64,000 nt of DNA from Agromyces archimandritae (GTDB taxonomy: Bacteria > Actinomycetota > Actinomycetes > Actinomycetales > Microbacteriaceae). Positions within the stretch are counted from its first letter, which is position 1. Every line of letters begins with the position of its first letter. The stretch covers positions 2,976,001-3,040,000 of the forward strand of contig NZ_CP071696.1 in assembly GCF_018024495.1 (NCBI RefSeq), read 5' to 3'. The notes below the pieces were generated by a model, which made no database searches, had not been told where the DNA came from, and worked only from the letters and a program-made list of their open reading frames with translations. The position numbers were made by a program, and so were the translations under genes. Positions 9,133-16,755 of this stretch are shown one piece after another.

Positions 9133-10073
9133 ATCCCACCGCGATCGCCCCGATCGCCGTTCTCCTCGGCCTCCTCGGCGGCTTCGGGCTCTGGCTCGTC
9201 GTCACGAGCGTGCCGCGGCTCGGGCGGCCGCGTCTGGCCGAACGCGTCGCGCCGATGCTCGTCGACATCTCCGCCGAGGCCCGCGCCGAGGTCGACCGGC
9301 GCCCCGCGGACCCCTCTCAGGTGTTCGGCGTCGTCGTGGCGCCCGTGCTCGCCTCGCTGCAGCGCATCGCCGGGGCCACGCTCGGCGGCAATGCGACGAT
9401 CGCCAAGCGCCTGCGGCAGGCCGGATCCGAGACGTCCGTCGAACGCTTCCGCGCCGAACAGCTCGCCTGCGCCGCCGCCGCGTTCGCACTCGGCGCCCTC
9501 CTCGCGGTGTTCTCGCCCGGGCTCGCATCGATGCCGCTCATCGTCCGCATCGCCGTCCCGTTCCTGGCCGCCGTGCTCGGCGCGATCGGGCGCGATTGGT
9601 GGCTGCAGCGCCGTGCCGCACGCCGCATCGCCCAGATCGGCGGCGAACTGCCGACCGTCCTCGAGTTCCTCACCCTGAGCCTCACGGCAGGCGAAGGGAT
9701 GCTCGACGCGATCCGCCGGGTCTCGCAGACCGGATCGGGCGCCCTGCCGGGGGAGTTCTCACGGCTCACGGCGAGCGTGGCGACCGGCGTGCCGCTCACG
9801 ACCGCCCTCGCGACCCTCCGCGACGATATCGACCATCCTGCGCTCACCCGATGCCTCGACCAGGTGCTCGGCGCCCTCGAACGCGGTGCACCGCTGGCCG
9901 CCGTGCTCCGTGCACAGGCCGGCGACGTCCGCGAGGAATCGAAGCGCACGATCATCGAGGTCTCCGGCAAGAAGGAGATCGCGATGCTCGTGCCGCTCAT
10001 CTTCCTGATCCTGCCGGTGACGGTCGCGTTCGCGCTCTTCCCCGGCTACATCGTCCTGCAGTCCGGATTCTGA
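9120..10073 (+). CDS. tadC: TadC-like pilus assembly membrane protein
   Basis: A 317-residue second platform protein of the Tad secretion system. Hydrophobic stretches occur near residues 8-30, 115-155 and 285-312, and the central GspF-like region includes LPTVLEFLTLSLTAGEGMLDAIRRVSQ and the C-terminal EVSGKKEIAMLVPLIFLILPVTVAFALFP. The ATG at 9120 lies inside the end of tadB and is preceded by GAGGAG at suitable spacing, which fixes the start. It is followed by 63 nt and then the pilin gene, the only sizeable gap in the operon. Confidence 0.9.
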   Translation: MVPLNPTAIAPIAVLLGLLGGFGLWLVVTSVPRLGRPRLAERVAPMLVDISAEARAEVDRRPADPSQVFGVVVAPVLASLQRIAGATLGGNATIAKRLRQAGSETSVERFRAEQLACAAAAFALGALLAVFSPGLASMPLIVRIAVPFLAAVLGAIGRDWWLQRRAARRIAQIGGELPTVLEFLTLSLTAGEGMLDAIRRVSQTGSGALPGEFSRLTASVATGVPLTTALATLRDDIDHPALTRCLDQVLGALERGAPLAAVLRAQAGDVREESKRTIIEVSGKKEIAMLVPLIFLILPVTVAFALFPGYIVLQSGF

Positions 10074-10136
10074 TGCACCGGCATCCGGAACCCCGCCCCA
10101 TCGCCGAACCCGGCGACCGAGAAAGGAACACCCCAC

Positions 10137-10364
10137 ATGCGAAGCCACAGCCGCCGCATCGCCCAGACCCTCACCGGCAGCCTGCTGCGCGCGCGCACCG
10201 CGCTCGCCGCCCGGCTCTCACCCGCATCGGAGCGCGGCGACGTGCCGGGTTGGGTGCTGATCACCCTGATGACAGCCGGGCTGGTTCTCCTGATCTGGGG
10301 CCTCGCCGGGCCGGCGCTGGAGAAGGTCTTCGAGGACGCGATCTCGCGCGTCAGCGGAATCTGA
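10137..10364 (+). CDS. Flp-like pilin candidate
   Basis: A 75-residue protein with a basic N-terminus (about 28 residues), then ERGDVPGWVLITLMTAGLV followed by a hydrophobic helix and a short amphipathic tail ending EDAISRVSGI. Size, charge pattern and position between tadC and the tadE genes fit the small structural pilin of actinobacterial Tad loci. The classical Flp cleavage motif (Gly followed by Glu-Tyr) is not obvious, so processing is uncertain. A GAAAGGA ribosome-binding site lies 10 nt before the ATG. Its last codons lie in a 15-bp tandem repeat. Confidence 0.75.
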   Translation: MRSHSRRIAQTLTGSLLRARTALAARLSPASERGDVPGWVLITLMTAGLVLLIWGLAGPALEKVFEDAISRVSGI

Positions 10365-10410
10365 GGCAGCGGAATCTGAGGCAGCGGCATCCGAGGCAGC
10401 GGCATCCGAG
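10356..10410 (+). repeat. 15-bp tandem repeat, 3.7 copies
   Basis: Two identical units GGAATCTGAGGCAGC (10356-10370, 10371-10385) are followed by a diverged unit GGCATCCGAGGCAGC and 10 bases of a fourth. The first unit contains the last two codons and stop of the pilin gene, so the array looks like a duplication of that gene end. Its length is a multiple of three, so copy number changes keep the downstream tadE frame open. Confidence 0.9.
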
Positions 10411-10849
10411 GCGCGAACGCGCACGGAGCGCTGCCGCCCGGCATCCGCTCGCCCGTACGCTCGCCAGCACGCTCGGCGCCGAACGAGGCTCGGCACCCGT
10501 CGAGTTCCTGCTCGTCGCGATCCTCATGACGAGCCTCGCGCTCGCCGTCATCCAGCTCGCCCTCGGCCTCCACGTGCGCAACACCCTGCTCGACGCGGCC
10601 GCCGAGGGCGCCCGGCAGGCCGCGCTGGCCGGTGCCGAACCCGCGGACGGCGTCGAACGCACCCGGCAGCTCATCTCGACGGCGATCGCCGACGAGTTCG
10701 CCCAAGACGTCAGCGTCTCGCGCGACGAGATCGACGGCGTCCCCGTCATCGAGATCCGCGTGCGGGCCACGCTGCCCCTCATCGGGCTCATCGGCATCGA
10801 CCAGGGGCTGGAGGTGAGCGGTCATGCGGCCATCGAAACCCTGTCGTGA
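10361..10849 (+). CDS. TadE-like pseudopilin, non-canonical start
   Basis: The recognisable part begins at ERGSAPVEFLLVAILMTSLALAVIQLAL, the TadE N-terminal motif and membrane helix, followed by RNTLLDAAAEGARQAALAG and an extracellular domain of about 100 residues. No ATG, GTG or TTG lies in this frame between the pilin stop and that motif. The best candidate start is the CTG at 10361, which overlaps the pilin stop as CTGA, like the ATGA junctions elsewhere in the operon. It would add a basic, repetitive leader of about 44 residues (LRQRNLRQRHP...). A second CTG lies at 10376. The start is inferred; the gene itself is clear. Confidence 0.75.
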   Translation: MRQRNLRQRHPRQRHPRRERARSAAARHPLARTLASTLGAERGSAPVEFLLVAILMTSLALAVIQLALGLHVRNTLLDAAAEGARQAALAGAEPADGVERTRQLISTAIADEFAQDVSVSRDEIDGVPVIEIRVRATLPLIGLIGIDQGLEVSGHAAIETLS

Positions 10850-11315
10850 CCGGGCGACCCGGTTCGTGCGGCGGATCCGGGCGCGCCTGGCAGCGGATCG
10901 AGGCAACGCCTCCCTCGAGTTCCTCACCGTCGGCCTGCTGCTGCTCGTGCCCCTCGTCTACCTCGTCATCGCGATGGCCGAGATCCAGGGCGGAACGCTC
11001 GCCGTCGAAGGCGCAGCCAGGCAGGCCGCGCGCGTCTACGCCCGCGCCGAGAACGTCGAAGCCGGCGAAGCGGCCGCAGACCGGGCCGTGCGCATCGCCT
11101 TCGCCGACTCCGGCCTCGAAACCGGCGACGCCGAGGTCGACCTCGACTGCCTCGGCGGCGACTGCCTCGAGCCCGGCAGCTCCGTCCGCTTCTCGGTGAC
11201 GACGCGCGTGACGCTGCCGCTCGTCCCCGCCCTGTTCTCGCTCGACCGCCTCGCGAGCATCCCCGTGAACGGCACGGCCACGCTGCCGGTGTCGAAGTTC
11301 GGGGGCGCCGAATGA
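10824..11315 (+). CDS. second TadE/TadF-like pseudopilin
   Basis: A 163-residue protein with a basic N-terminus, then DRGNASLEFLTVGLLLLVPLVYLVIAMAEIQ, the TadE-type motif with the conserved Glu and a single membrane helix (about 33-53). The external part contains a CLGGDC pair that could form a disulfide. TadE-like proteins are minor pilins that help pilus assembly. It overlaps the previous gene by 26 nt and the next by 4 nt (ATGA). Confidence 0.85.
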   Translation: MRPSKPCRDRATRFVRRIRARLAADRGNASLEFLTVGLLLLVPLVYLVIAMAEIQGGTLAVEGAARQAARVYARAENVEAGEAAADRAVRIAFADSGLETGDAEVDLDCLGGDCLEPGSSVRFSVTTRVTLPLVPALFSLDRLASIPVNGTATLPVSKFGGAE

Positions 11316-11764
11316 GCGCCCGCGAAACCGTCGCCCGGGCCCGCGACGACGAGCGCGGCTCGACCCTGCTGCTCGCCCTCGGCTACGGGGTGCTCGCCCT
11401 CGCCGTGATCCTCGTCATCGTCTCCGCCACGAGCCTCTACGTCGAGCGCAAACGTCTCTTCACCCTCGCCGACGGGGCGGCGCTCGCCGCGGCCGAGAGT
11501 TTCGGCACCTCGAACATGGGCATGATCGACGGCGAGCTCGTCATCGGCCTCGACGGCGGTTCGGTGCGTGCGGTGGCCGCCGACTACCTCGGCATCGCCG
11601 AGCACGGTTTGCACGAGGTGCGGATCGTGGCGGCCGAGCCCGCCGTGGACGGGGGAGCGAGGGTGACGCTCAGCGCCGTCTGGGTCGCGCCGCTGTCGAC
11701 GGAGCTCGTGCCGATCACCGTGCCGATCCAGGTCACCGCCAGCGCGGAGGCGTTCTTCCGCTGA
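11312..11764 (+). CDS. TadG-like pilus assembly protein
   Basis: A 150-residue protein with DERGSTLLLALGYGVLALAVILVIVSATSLYVERKRLFTLADGAALAAAE, the N-terminal signature of the Tad/TadG-like family, with one membrane helix near 20-45 and a short external domain. It is the last gene of the Tad operon and overlaps the previous gene as ATGA. The large C-terminal domain of proteobacterial TadG is absent, as is common in actinobacteria. Confidence 0.85.
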   Translation: MSARETVARARDDERGSTLLLALGYGVLALAVILVIVSATSLYVERKRLFTLADGAALAAAESFGTSNMGMIDGELVIGLDGGSVRAVAADYLGIAEHGLHEVRIVAAEPAVDGGARVTLSAVWVAPLSTELVPITVPIQVTASAEAFFR

Positions 11765-11798
11765 CACCGGCGTCGGCCGGGCGGGCGGCGGGCGCCCC

Positions 11799-13097
11799 TC
11801 AGCCGCGCGGCCGACGCGGAACGTATCGCGGCACCCAGCGCCACAGCATCGCCGTGCCGAGGATGCCGACGACGCCCATCGCCGCCGAGGCGAACGAGAG
11901 CGAGAGCACCGAGGCGATGCCGGAGAGCGCGAGCGGGGCGGCGGCCTGCCCGGCATCGGCGATCGTGCGGTATGCGCCGAGGAACGGCGCGGGGTTCCCG
12001 GTCGGTGCGAGATCGGCTCCGAGCGTCATGATGACCCCGCTCGAGAGTCCGTTCGCGAGCCCGAACAGCATCGCCACGACGATGAACCACGTCACGTTGC
12101 CCGGCACGTCGTGCGTGAGGGCGAGCACGAAATGCCCGATCGTCAGCCCGATGAGGCCCGGCATCGCCCCCCAGAGCCGGCCGAAGCGATCCATCACCTG
12201 GCCGCTCACGTAGAAGAGGGCGAAGTCGATCGTCGCCGAGATGCCGATCACGATCGACGCGGCCTCGGGCGACATGCCGATCGACACCGCCCACAGCGGC
12301 ACGATGACGGTGCGGCTCGAACGCAGCGCGGCGAGGAGGCCGGCGCCGGTGCCGATGCGGGTGAGCACCTCGCGATGCCGCACGATCGCGCGGAACACGC
12401 CGTGGGACGTGTCGGCGGCCGCCTCGGCGGTGCCCGCGGTAGCGGAGCCCGGAGCGGCGGAGCCTACGGCGGCGGTGCTCGGGGCATCCACCGGCGAATC
12501 CGCGGCGCGACGGGCGAAGACGCGCTCCGGGTCGGGGAGCACGAGCAGGACGACGATGACCGCGAAGCAGGCCGCCACGAGCACCCAGAAGACGGTCTCG
12601 GTCGAGCCCGTCCAGGCGATGAGCGCCGCCGCGAGGAACGGCCCGACCGCCCAGCCGCCGCGGAACACACCCGCGAGCGTCGAAAGCGCCCGCGCCCGCG
12701 AGCGCACCGGCACGTAGCTGGTGAGGAAGGCATGCCGGGCGAGGCCGAAGACGGCCGTCGCAAGGCCGAGCAGGAAGATTCCGATGCCGAGCGAGAGCAC
12801 GCTCGGGGCGGCGAGCGCGACGAGGATGCCGATGACGGCGAGCATCGCCGCGCCGATCATCGAGGTCCGCTCGCCGATGCGGGAGACGAGCCAGCCGGCG
12901 GGCAGATCGCCGGCGAGTTCGCCGACCATGATCATCGCCGCCACGAGGCCGGCGAGCGCGATCGTCGCCCCGCGGTCGGTGGCGACCATCGGGATGACGG
13001 GGATCATCGCGCCCTCGCCGAGCGAGAACAGCAGCGTCGGCAGATACGCGGGGAGGATGATCGAGCGCCAGCGGAACTCGGCGGGGGAGGTGGGCAT
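11799..13097 (-). CDS. MFS transporter
   Basis: A 432-residue major facilitator with about 12 membrane helices split by a cytoplasmic loop of roughly 45 residues rich in Ala, Ser and Thr (near 210-255). The loop between helices 2 and 3 carries GWLVSRIGERTSMIGAA, matching the MFS signature. A GGAGGG ribosome-binding site precedes the ATG at 13097. It converges on the end of the Tad operon. The substrate cannot be told; a drug or metabolite exporter is most likely. Confidence 0.85.
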   Translation of the reverse strand: MPTSPAEFRWRSIILPAYLPTLLFSLGEGAMIPVIPMVATDRGATIALAGLVAAMIMVGELAGDLPAGWLVSRIGERTSMIGAAMLAVIGILVALAAPSVLSLGIGIFLLGLATAVFGLARHAFLTSYVPVRSRARALSTLAGVFRGGWAVGPFLAAALIAWTGSTETVFWVLVAACFAVIVVLLVLPDPERVFARRAADSPVDAPSTAAVGSAAPGSATAGTAEAAADTSHGVFRAIVRHREVLTRIGTGAGLLAALRSSRTVIVPLWAVSIGMSPEAASIVIGISATIDFALFYVSGQVMDRFGRLWGAMPGLIGLTIGHFVLALTHDVPGNVTWFIVVAMLFGLANGLSSGVIMTLGADLAPTGNPAPFLGAYRTIADAGQAAAPLALSGIASVLSLSFASAAMGVVGILGTAMLWRWVPRYVPRRPRG

Positions 13098-13190
13098 CCC
13101 TCCGATCGTACGCTTCGCGCGAGGGGCCGCCCGCCCGGGGCGGGGCGGGCGGCGGGCCCCGGGGTGCGGCGTGGGCGCCGAAGGTGCGGC

Positions 13191-13228
13191 GGTGCGGATG
13201 CCGAGGGTCGCGCCCCGGCATCCGCACC
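13191..13228 (-). terminator. GGATGCC-type hairpin after the SDR gene
   Basis: A perfect 12-bp inverted repeat (13191-13202 with 13217-13228, loop 14 nt) begins 8 nt beyond the SDR stop on the minus strand. Its arms contain the GGATGCC/GGCATCC word that is abundant in this genome. No U-tract is present; position supports a terminator-like role. Confidence 0.6.
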
Positions 13229-13235
13229 CGAGAAC

Positions 13236-14048
13236 TCAGCGGGCGCTGAAGCCCGCGTCGACGGGGAACGCCACGCCCGTCACGTATCGCCCTTCGTCGC
13301 TGACGAGGAACGCGATCGCGTTCGAGATGTCGATCGGTTCGACCCAGGGGATCGGGATGATGTTCGTCACCGCGTCCATGTTGCCGTCGGCGAACATCTG
13401 CTCGATGATCTCGTTGCGGATCATGGGCGTGTTCACGCCCGTCGGGTGCACGGTGTTCACGCGGATGCCCTTCGGCCCGAGCCAGTGCGCGAAGGTGCGC
13501 ATGAGGCCCACGACGCCGTGCTTGGCGGCCGCGTACGCGGTGCCGCCCGGGTCGCCGTTGCCGCCGGTGCCCTTCAGGCCCTGCGTCGAGCTCGTGAGGA
13601 CGATCGCGCCGGCCTCCTGCTCGATGAGGCTCGGCACGGCGGCCATGACGGTGTTGTAGACGCCGGTGAGGTTCGTGTCGATGACGTCCTGCCAGGCGGT
13701 GACGAGGTCGCCTTCGCCGCCGGCCGACATGCCGATGCCGGCGTTGGCGAGGATGATGTCGATCGGGCCGAGCTCGGCCTGCCCTTCGGCGACGACGGCC
13801 TGCAGCGCGGCGAGGTCGCGCACGTCCGCCTCGCGTGCGACGATGCGCCGGTCGAGGGCCTCGACCTGCCGGACGGTTTCGGCCAGGTCGTCGGGCGTGG
13901 CCATCGGGTACGGCACGCTCGGGATCTGCGCCGCGATGTCGACGGCGATGATGTCGGCGCCCTCCTGGGCGAGTTTGACGGCGTGGCTGCGGCCCTGGCC
14001 GCGCGCGGCACCGGTGATGAAGGCGACTTTGCCCTCGAGTCTTCCCAT
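13236..14048 (-). CDS. mycofactocin-coupled SDR family oxidoreductase
   Basis: A 270-residue short-chain dehydrogenase. It has the N-terminal Rossmann motif [28 protein letters not shown], the NAG motif ILANAGIG, the catalytic Ser in VLTSSTQG and the YAAAKHG active-site Tyr-Lys. The particular N-terminal pattern and the inserted segment between beta-2 and alpha-3 mark the subfamily that uses a non-exchangeable NAD and passes electrons to mycofactocin. It starts at ATG 14048 after a strong GAGGAGGA site. It is divergent from an NDMA-dependent alcohol dehydrogenase of the same redox system. The substrate is probably an alcohol, not determined. Confidence 0.87.
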   Translation of the reverse strand: MGRLEGKVAFITGAARGQGRSHAVKLAQEGADIIAVDIAAQIPSVPYPMATPDDLAETVRQVEALDRRIVAREADVRDLAALQAVVAEGQAELGPIDIILANAGIGMSAGGEGDLVTAWQDVIDTNLTGVYNTVMAAVPSLIEQEAGAIVLTSSTQGLKGTGGNGDPGGTAYAAAKHGVVGLMRTFAHWLGPKGIRVNTVHPTGVNTPMIRNEIIEQMFADGNMDAVTNIIPIPWVEPIDISNAIAFLVSDEGRYVTGVAFPVDAGFSAR

Positions 14049-14081
14049 GTGATTCCTCCTCGAATCGTGCGGCCACTGTAT

Positions 14082-14096
14082 CGGCACCGGGTGCCG
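14082..14096. promoter_or_regulatory. palindrome CGGCAC-N3-GTGCCG, copy 1
   Basis: CGGCACCGGGTGCCG is an inverted repeat located 34 nt upstream of the SDR start. The same hexamer pair with a 3-nt spacer recurs 82 bp away at 14164-14178, on the other gene's side. Two copies flanking a divergent promoter suggest a shared operator for an unknown regulator. Confidence 0.6.
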
Positions 14097-14108
14097 AAAT
14101 GGAAGGGC

Positions 14109-14127
14109 CAGGGGGTTGTACCCCCTG
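14109..14127. promoter_or_regulatory. perfect palindrome CAGGGGGT-TGT-ACCCCCTG
   Basis: A perfect 8-bp inverted repeat with a 3-nt centre sits between the two CGGCAC-N3-GTGCCG copies in the SDR/ADH intergenic region. The length and symmetry fit a dimeric regulator site or a small hairpin near the transcription start. No cognate regulator is encoded nearby. Confidence 0.6.
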
Positions 14128-14163
14128 CATGGGCTCGCTAGCATCCTCGGCAAGCGCGGATTC

Positions 14164-14178
14164 CGGCACCGAGTGCCG
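14164..14178. promoter_or_regulatory. palindrome CGGCAC-N3-GTGCCG, copy 2
   Basis: CGGCACCGAGTGCCG repeats the hexamers of the site at 14082-14096 with the same spacer length. It lies 106 nt upstream of the alcohol dehydrogenase start, so the pair could control both divergent genes. Confidence 0.6.
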
Positions 14179-14284
14179 CAAGCGACGAAGCGGGCGGTCG
14201 TGGTGCCGGGTGCGGATGCCGTGGGGCGCCGCCGCGCCGGCCGGCGCCGTTCGGCGCGGTCACGACGCAATGAAGGGTCGAACC

Positions 14285-15452
14285 ATGAAGACAAGAGCCG
14301 CCGTGCTGTGGGAAGCTCCCGGGAAGTGGCGCGTGCAGGAGGTCGAGCTCGACGAGCCGAAGACGGGCGAAGTGCTCGTCGAGATGGTCGCCACGGGCCT
14401 CTGCCACAGCGACGACCACATCTCCCACGGCGACATCCCGCCCGAGCACCTGCCCGTCGTCGCCGGCCACGAGGGCTCGGGCATCGTCCGCAAGGTGGGG
14501 CCGGGGGTGACGACGCTCGAGGTCGGCGACCATGTCATCACTTCGTTCATCCCGGGCTGCGGCAAGTGCCGTTGGTGCGCCATGGGCATGCAGAACCTCT
14601 GCGACCTCGGTGCGAAGATCATGGTCGGCGACCAGCTCGACGGCACCTTCCGCATGCACGCCGACGGCCACGACATCGCCACCTCCGCTCTGCTAGGCAC
14701 CTTCGCCGAGTGGCAGGTCTACGACGAGCTGTCGCTCGTCAAGATCGACAAGGACATCCCGCTGGAGATCGCCTGCCTCGTCGCGTGCGGCGTGCAGACC
14801 GGCTTCGGATCCGCCGCGTACGCCGGCAACGTGCAGCCGGGCGACGTCGTGCTCGTCTTCGGTGTCGGAGGCGTCGGGATGAACGCCGTGCAGGGGGCCC
14901 GCGAGTCGGGCGCCTCGCACATCATCGCGATCGACCCCGTGGCGAACAAGCAGGCCTGGGCGCTCGACTTCGGCGCGACCGAGTCGTACGGCTCGCTCGA
15001 CGAGGCGCGCGATCGGCTCGCCGCCCTCACCAACGGGCAGGGGGCGGATGTCGTGGTGCTGACCGCGAGCATCGTCGACAACGCGCTCGTCGGCGGGCCT
15101 CTCCGCCGTCCGCAAGGCCGGCACGCTCGTCGTCACGGGCGTGAGCTCGGCGAGCGAGGACGGGCCGATCCCCGGCTTCAACGCGAACTTCCTCGCGATG
15201 ATGCAGATCCGCATCCAGGGTGCCCTGTACGGCATGAAGTCGCCCCGCGAGGCCATGCCGAACCTGCTGAACATGTACCGCGCCGGCAACCTCAAGCTCG
15301 ACGAGCTCATCACGCACACCTACACCCTCGATGAGATCAACGACGCCTACGACGACATGCGGGCGGGTAAGAACATCCGCGGCGTCATCCGCTTCGCGGC
15401 GGCCTCCGAGCCGCAGGCCGCGGCCGAAGAGGCGGAACTCGCAACGGCCTGA
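14285..15452 (+). pseudogene. NDMA-dependent (mycofactocin-type) alcohol dehydrogenase, frameshifted
   Basis: A zinc-dependent medium-chain dehydrogenase of the Rxyl_3153/NDMA-dependent family, whose tightly bound NAD is reoxidised through mycofactocin. Seen: LCHSDDH with the catalytic-zinc Cys, GHEGSG, the structural-zinc block GCGKCRWCAMGMQNLCDLG, VACGVQTGFGSA and the Rossmann motif VFGVGGVGMNAV. The frame breaks at the GGG run 15095-15097. The remainder (GLSAVRKAGTLVVTG... to FAAAS) continues in the +1 frame from 15096 to the stop at 15452. Either one extra G or two missing bases explains it. Both parts are otherwise intact, so this may be a recent mutation or an assembly error. Start ATG 14285. 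Confidence 0.85.
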
Positions 15453-15460
15453 CGCCACGT

Positions 15461-15495
15461 CGCGGCATCCGCCCGGGGCGGGGGTGGATGCCGCG
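15461..15495. terminator. bidirectional GGCATCC hairpin between convergent genes
   Basis: CGCGGCATCC (15461-15470) pairs perfectly with GGATGCCGCG (15486-15495) around a G-rich 15-nt loop. It lies between the convergent alcohol dehydrogenase and the membrane-protein gene, so it could end transcription from both sides. It lacks a U-tract. Confidence 0.6.
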
Positions 15496-15511
15496 GGGTC
15501 CGTGGCGTGGC

Positions 15512-16711
15512 TCAGACCGCGCTGCCGGAGTTGATGTCCTCGGACTCGAAGGTATGGGCGTCGCAATGACCGTGAGATCGGTCGAATGTGCGACGACATG
15601 TGCAGGAGTCACCATGCGGAGCGGATGTGTCGCCGCGGACAGGCCGGAAGACAACCATGATCCTGTCCTGCAAGCTGATCGGCTGATCGGGTTCCGGTGA
15701 CTGGACGAGCTCACGGATCACGCGTACGTTGCGCACATATCTCGTCGTGATCGACCGCGCAGCGTATCGTGTCGCCGCTCCGTGCAAGGACCAGTCCAAT
15801 ACGAACCGAGACGCCCGATGTCGTGGCCAGAAGGTCGATATCAGAGATAGTACGACCGAGGACAAGACCCCGAGGCCTGCGGCTGGTCCTATCCGGACGA
15901 AGGCCTCCAGGGCCAGCAAGAGCCCAACCAGGTACAGAGTCGAACAGATTATCCACGCCGTCACCGTGTACAACCGGTCCTGCGTTGTCCGATACGTGAA
16001 CAGGCCGTTCACGCTGGCAAGTCCGAGCCCCAACGCCACCGAACCGTATAGCAGGAACAGCATCAAGAGCGATCCGGAAGGCCGGTCCAGGAGCAGCGTA
16101 ATCCCAAGCCCTCCCGCGCCTCCGACCACGGCATGCGCTACTACAACGAACCAGATCGGTTTCCGCGACCGAGGTTTCAATGCTCCGAGGTGCTCTTTCG
16201 CCCAGTCGCGCGCCCGCTCGGCAGCGGACAATCGCAGCGACCGCTCAAATACGATGAACCCACCGAGCTGGATCGCTAGGAAGAACACCACCGCGGAGAC
16301 GGGTACGATCACAAACAACGAGCCGACCTGCATGGGATCTGCCACGCATGCGGCAACGATCAAGACCAGTGCGGGGACGAGAGCCCCGGCCATCGCCTCG
16401 GCCGCGAAGCCGAACATGCGCCTTGTCGAGGCTGCCGTCGTCGAATCTGCGACGAGCTGTCCACCGATCACGATCGCGTAAAAACTCAGCAGGATCGGGA
16501 CATATACGCCGAATCCCCACCCGATGTGTTCCAACACGACCATCCCGAACTGGGGGGCCATATCCATCCCCGCTGCGACGCTGTCATTGCCGGGGAACGC
16601 ACAGAGCACGAAGACGATCAACCCGCCGAGGACACTCATCGCGATGATCTCCGACACGGCCTCTTTCATAGGGCGGGACGGCAAGATTTCATCTGCACGT
16701 GATTTCCTCAT
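15512..16711 (-). CDS. polytopic membrane protein of unknown function, accessory cassette
   Basis: I do not recognise this 399-residue protein. It has about eight hydrophobic helices (near 22-38, 50-80, 95-120, 127-150, 190-212, 218-240, 255-280 and 285-305) with a charged cytoplasmic loop at about 155-188. A C-terminal soluble tail of about 85 residues carries a Cys/His cluster, CTCRRTFDRSHGHCDAH. I start at ATG 16711, which removes a poorly supported 27-residue extension. Base composition is clearly less GC-rich than the flanks. It lies 44 nt after the PIN gene on the same strand, so it may be the third gene of one accessory operon. Confidence 0.7.
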   Translation of the reverse strand: MRKSRADEILPSRPMKEAVSEIIAMSVLGGLIVFVLCAFPGNDSVAAGMDMAPQFGMVVLEHIGWGFGVYVPILLSFYAIVIGGQLVADSTTAASTRRMFGFAAEAMAGALVPALVLIVAACVADPMQVGSLFVIVPVSAVVFFLAIQLGGFIVFERSLRLSAAERARDWAKEHLGALKPRSRKPIWFVVVAHAVVGGAGGLGITLLLDRPSGSLLMLFLLYGSVALGLGLASVNGLFTYRTTQDRLYTVTAWIICSTLYLVGLLLALEAFVRIGPAAGLGVLSSVVLSLISTFWPRHRASRFVLDWSLHGAATRYAARSITTRYVRNVRVIRELVQSPEPDQPISLQDRIMVVFRPVRGDTSAPHGDSCTCRRTFDRSHGHCDAHTFESEDINSGSAV

Positions 16712-16755
16712 GGCCAGCACCGTACGTGCTGCCACTGACGTTGAGACCGTAGGGC

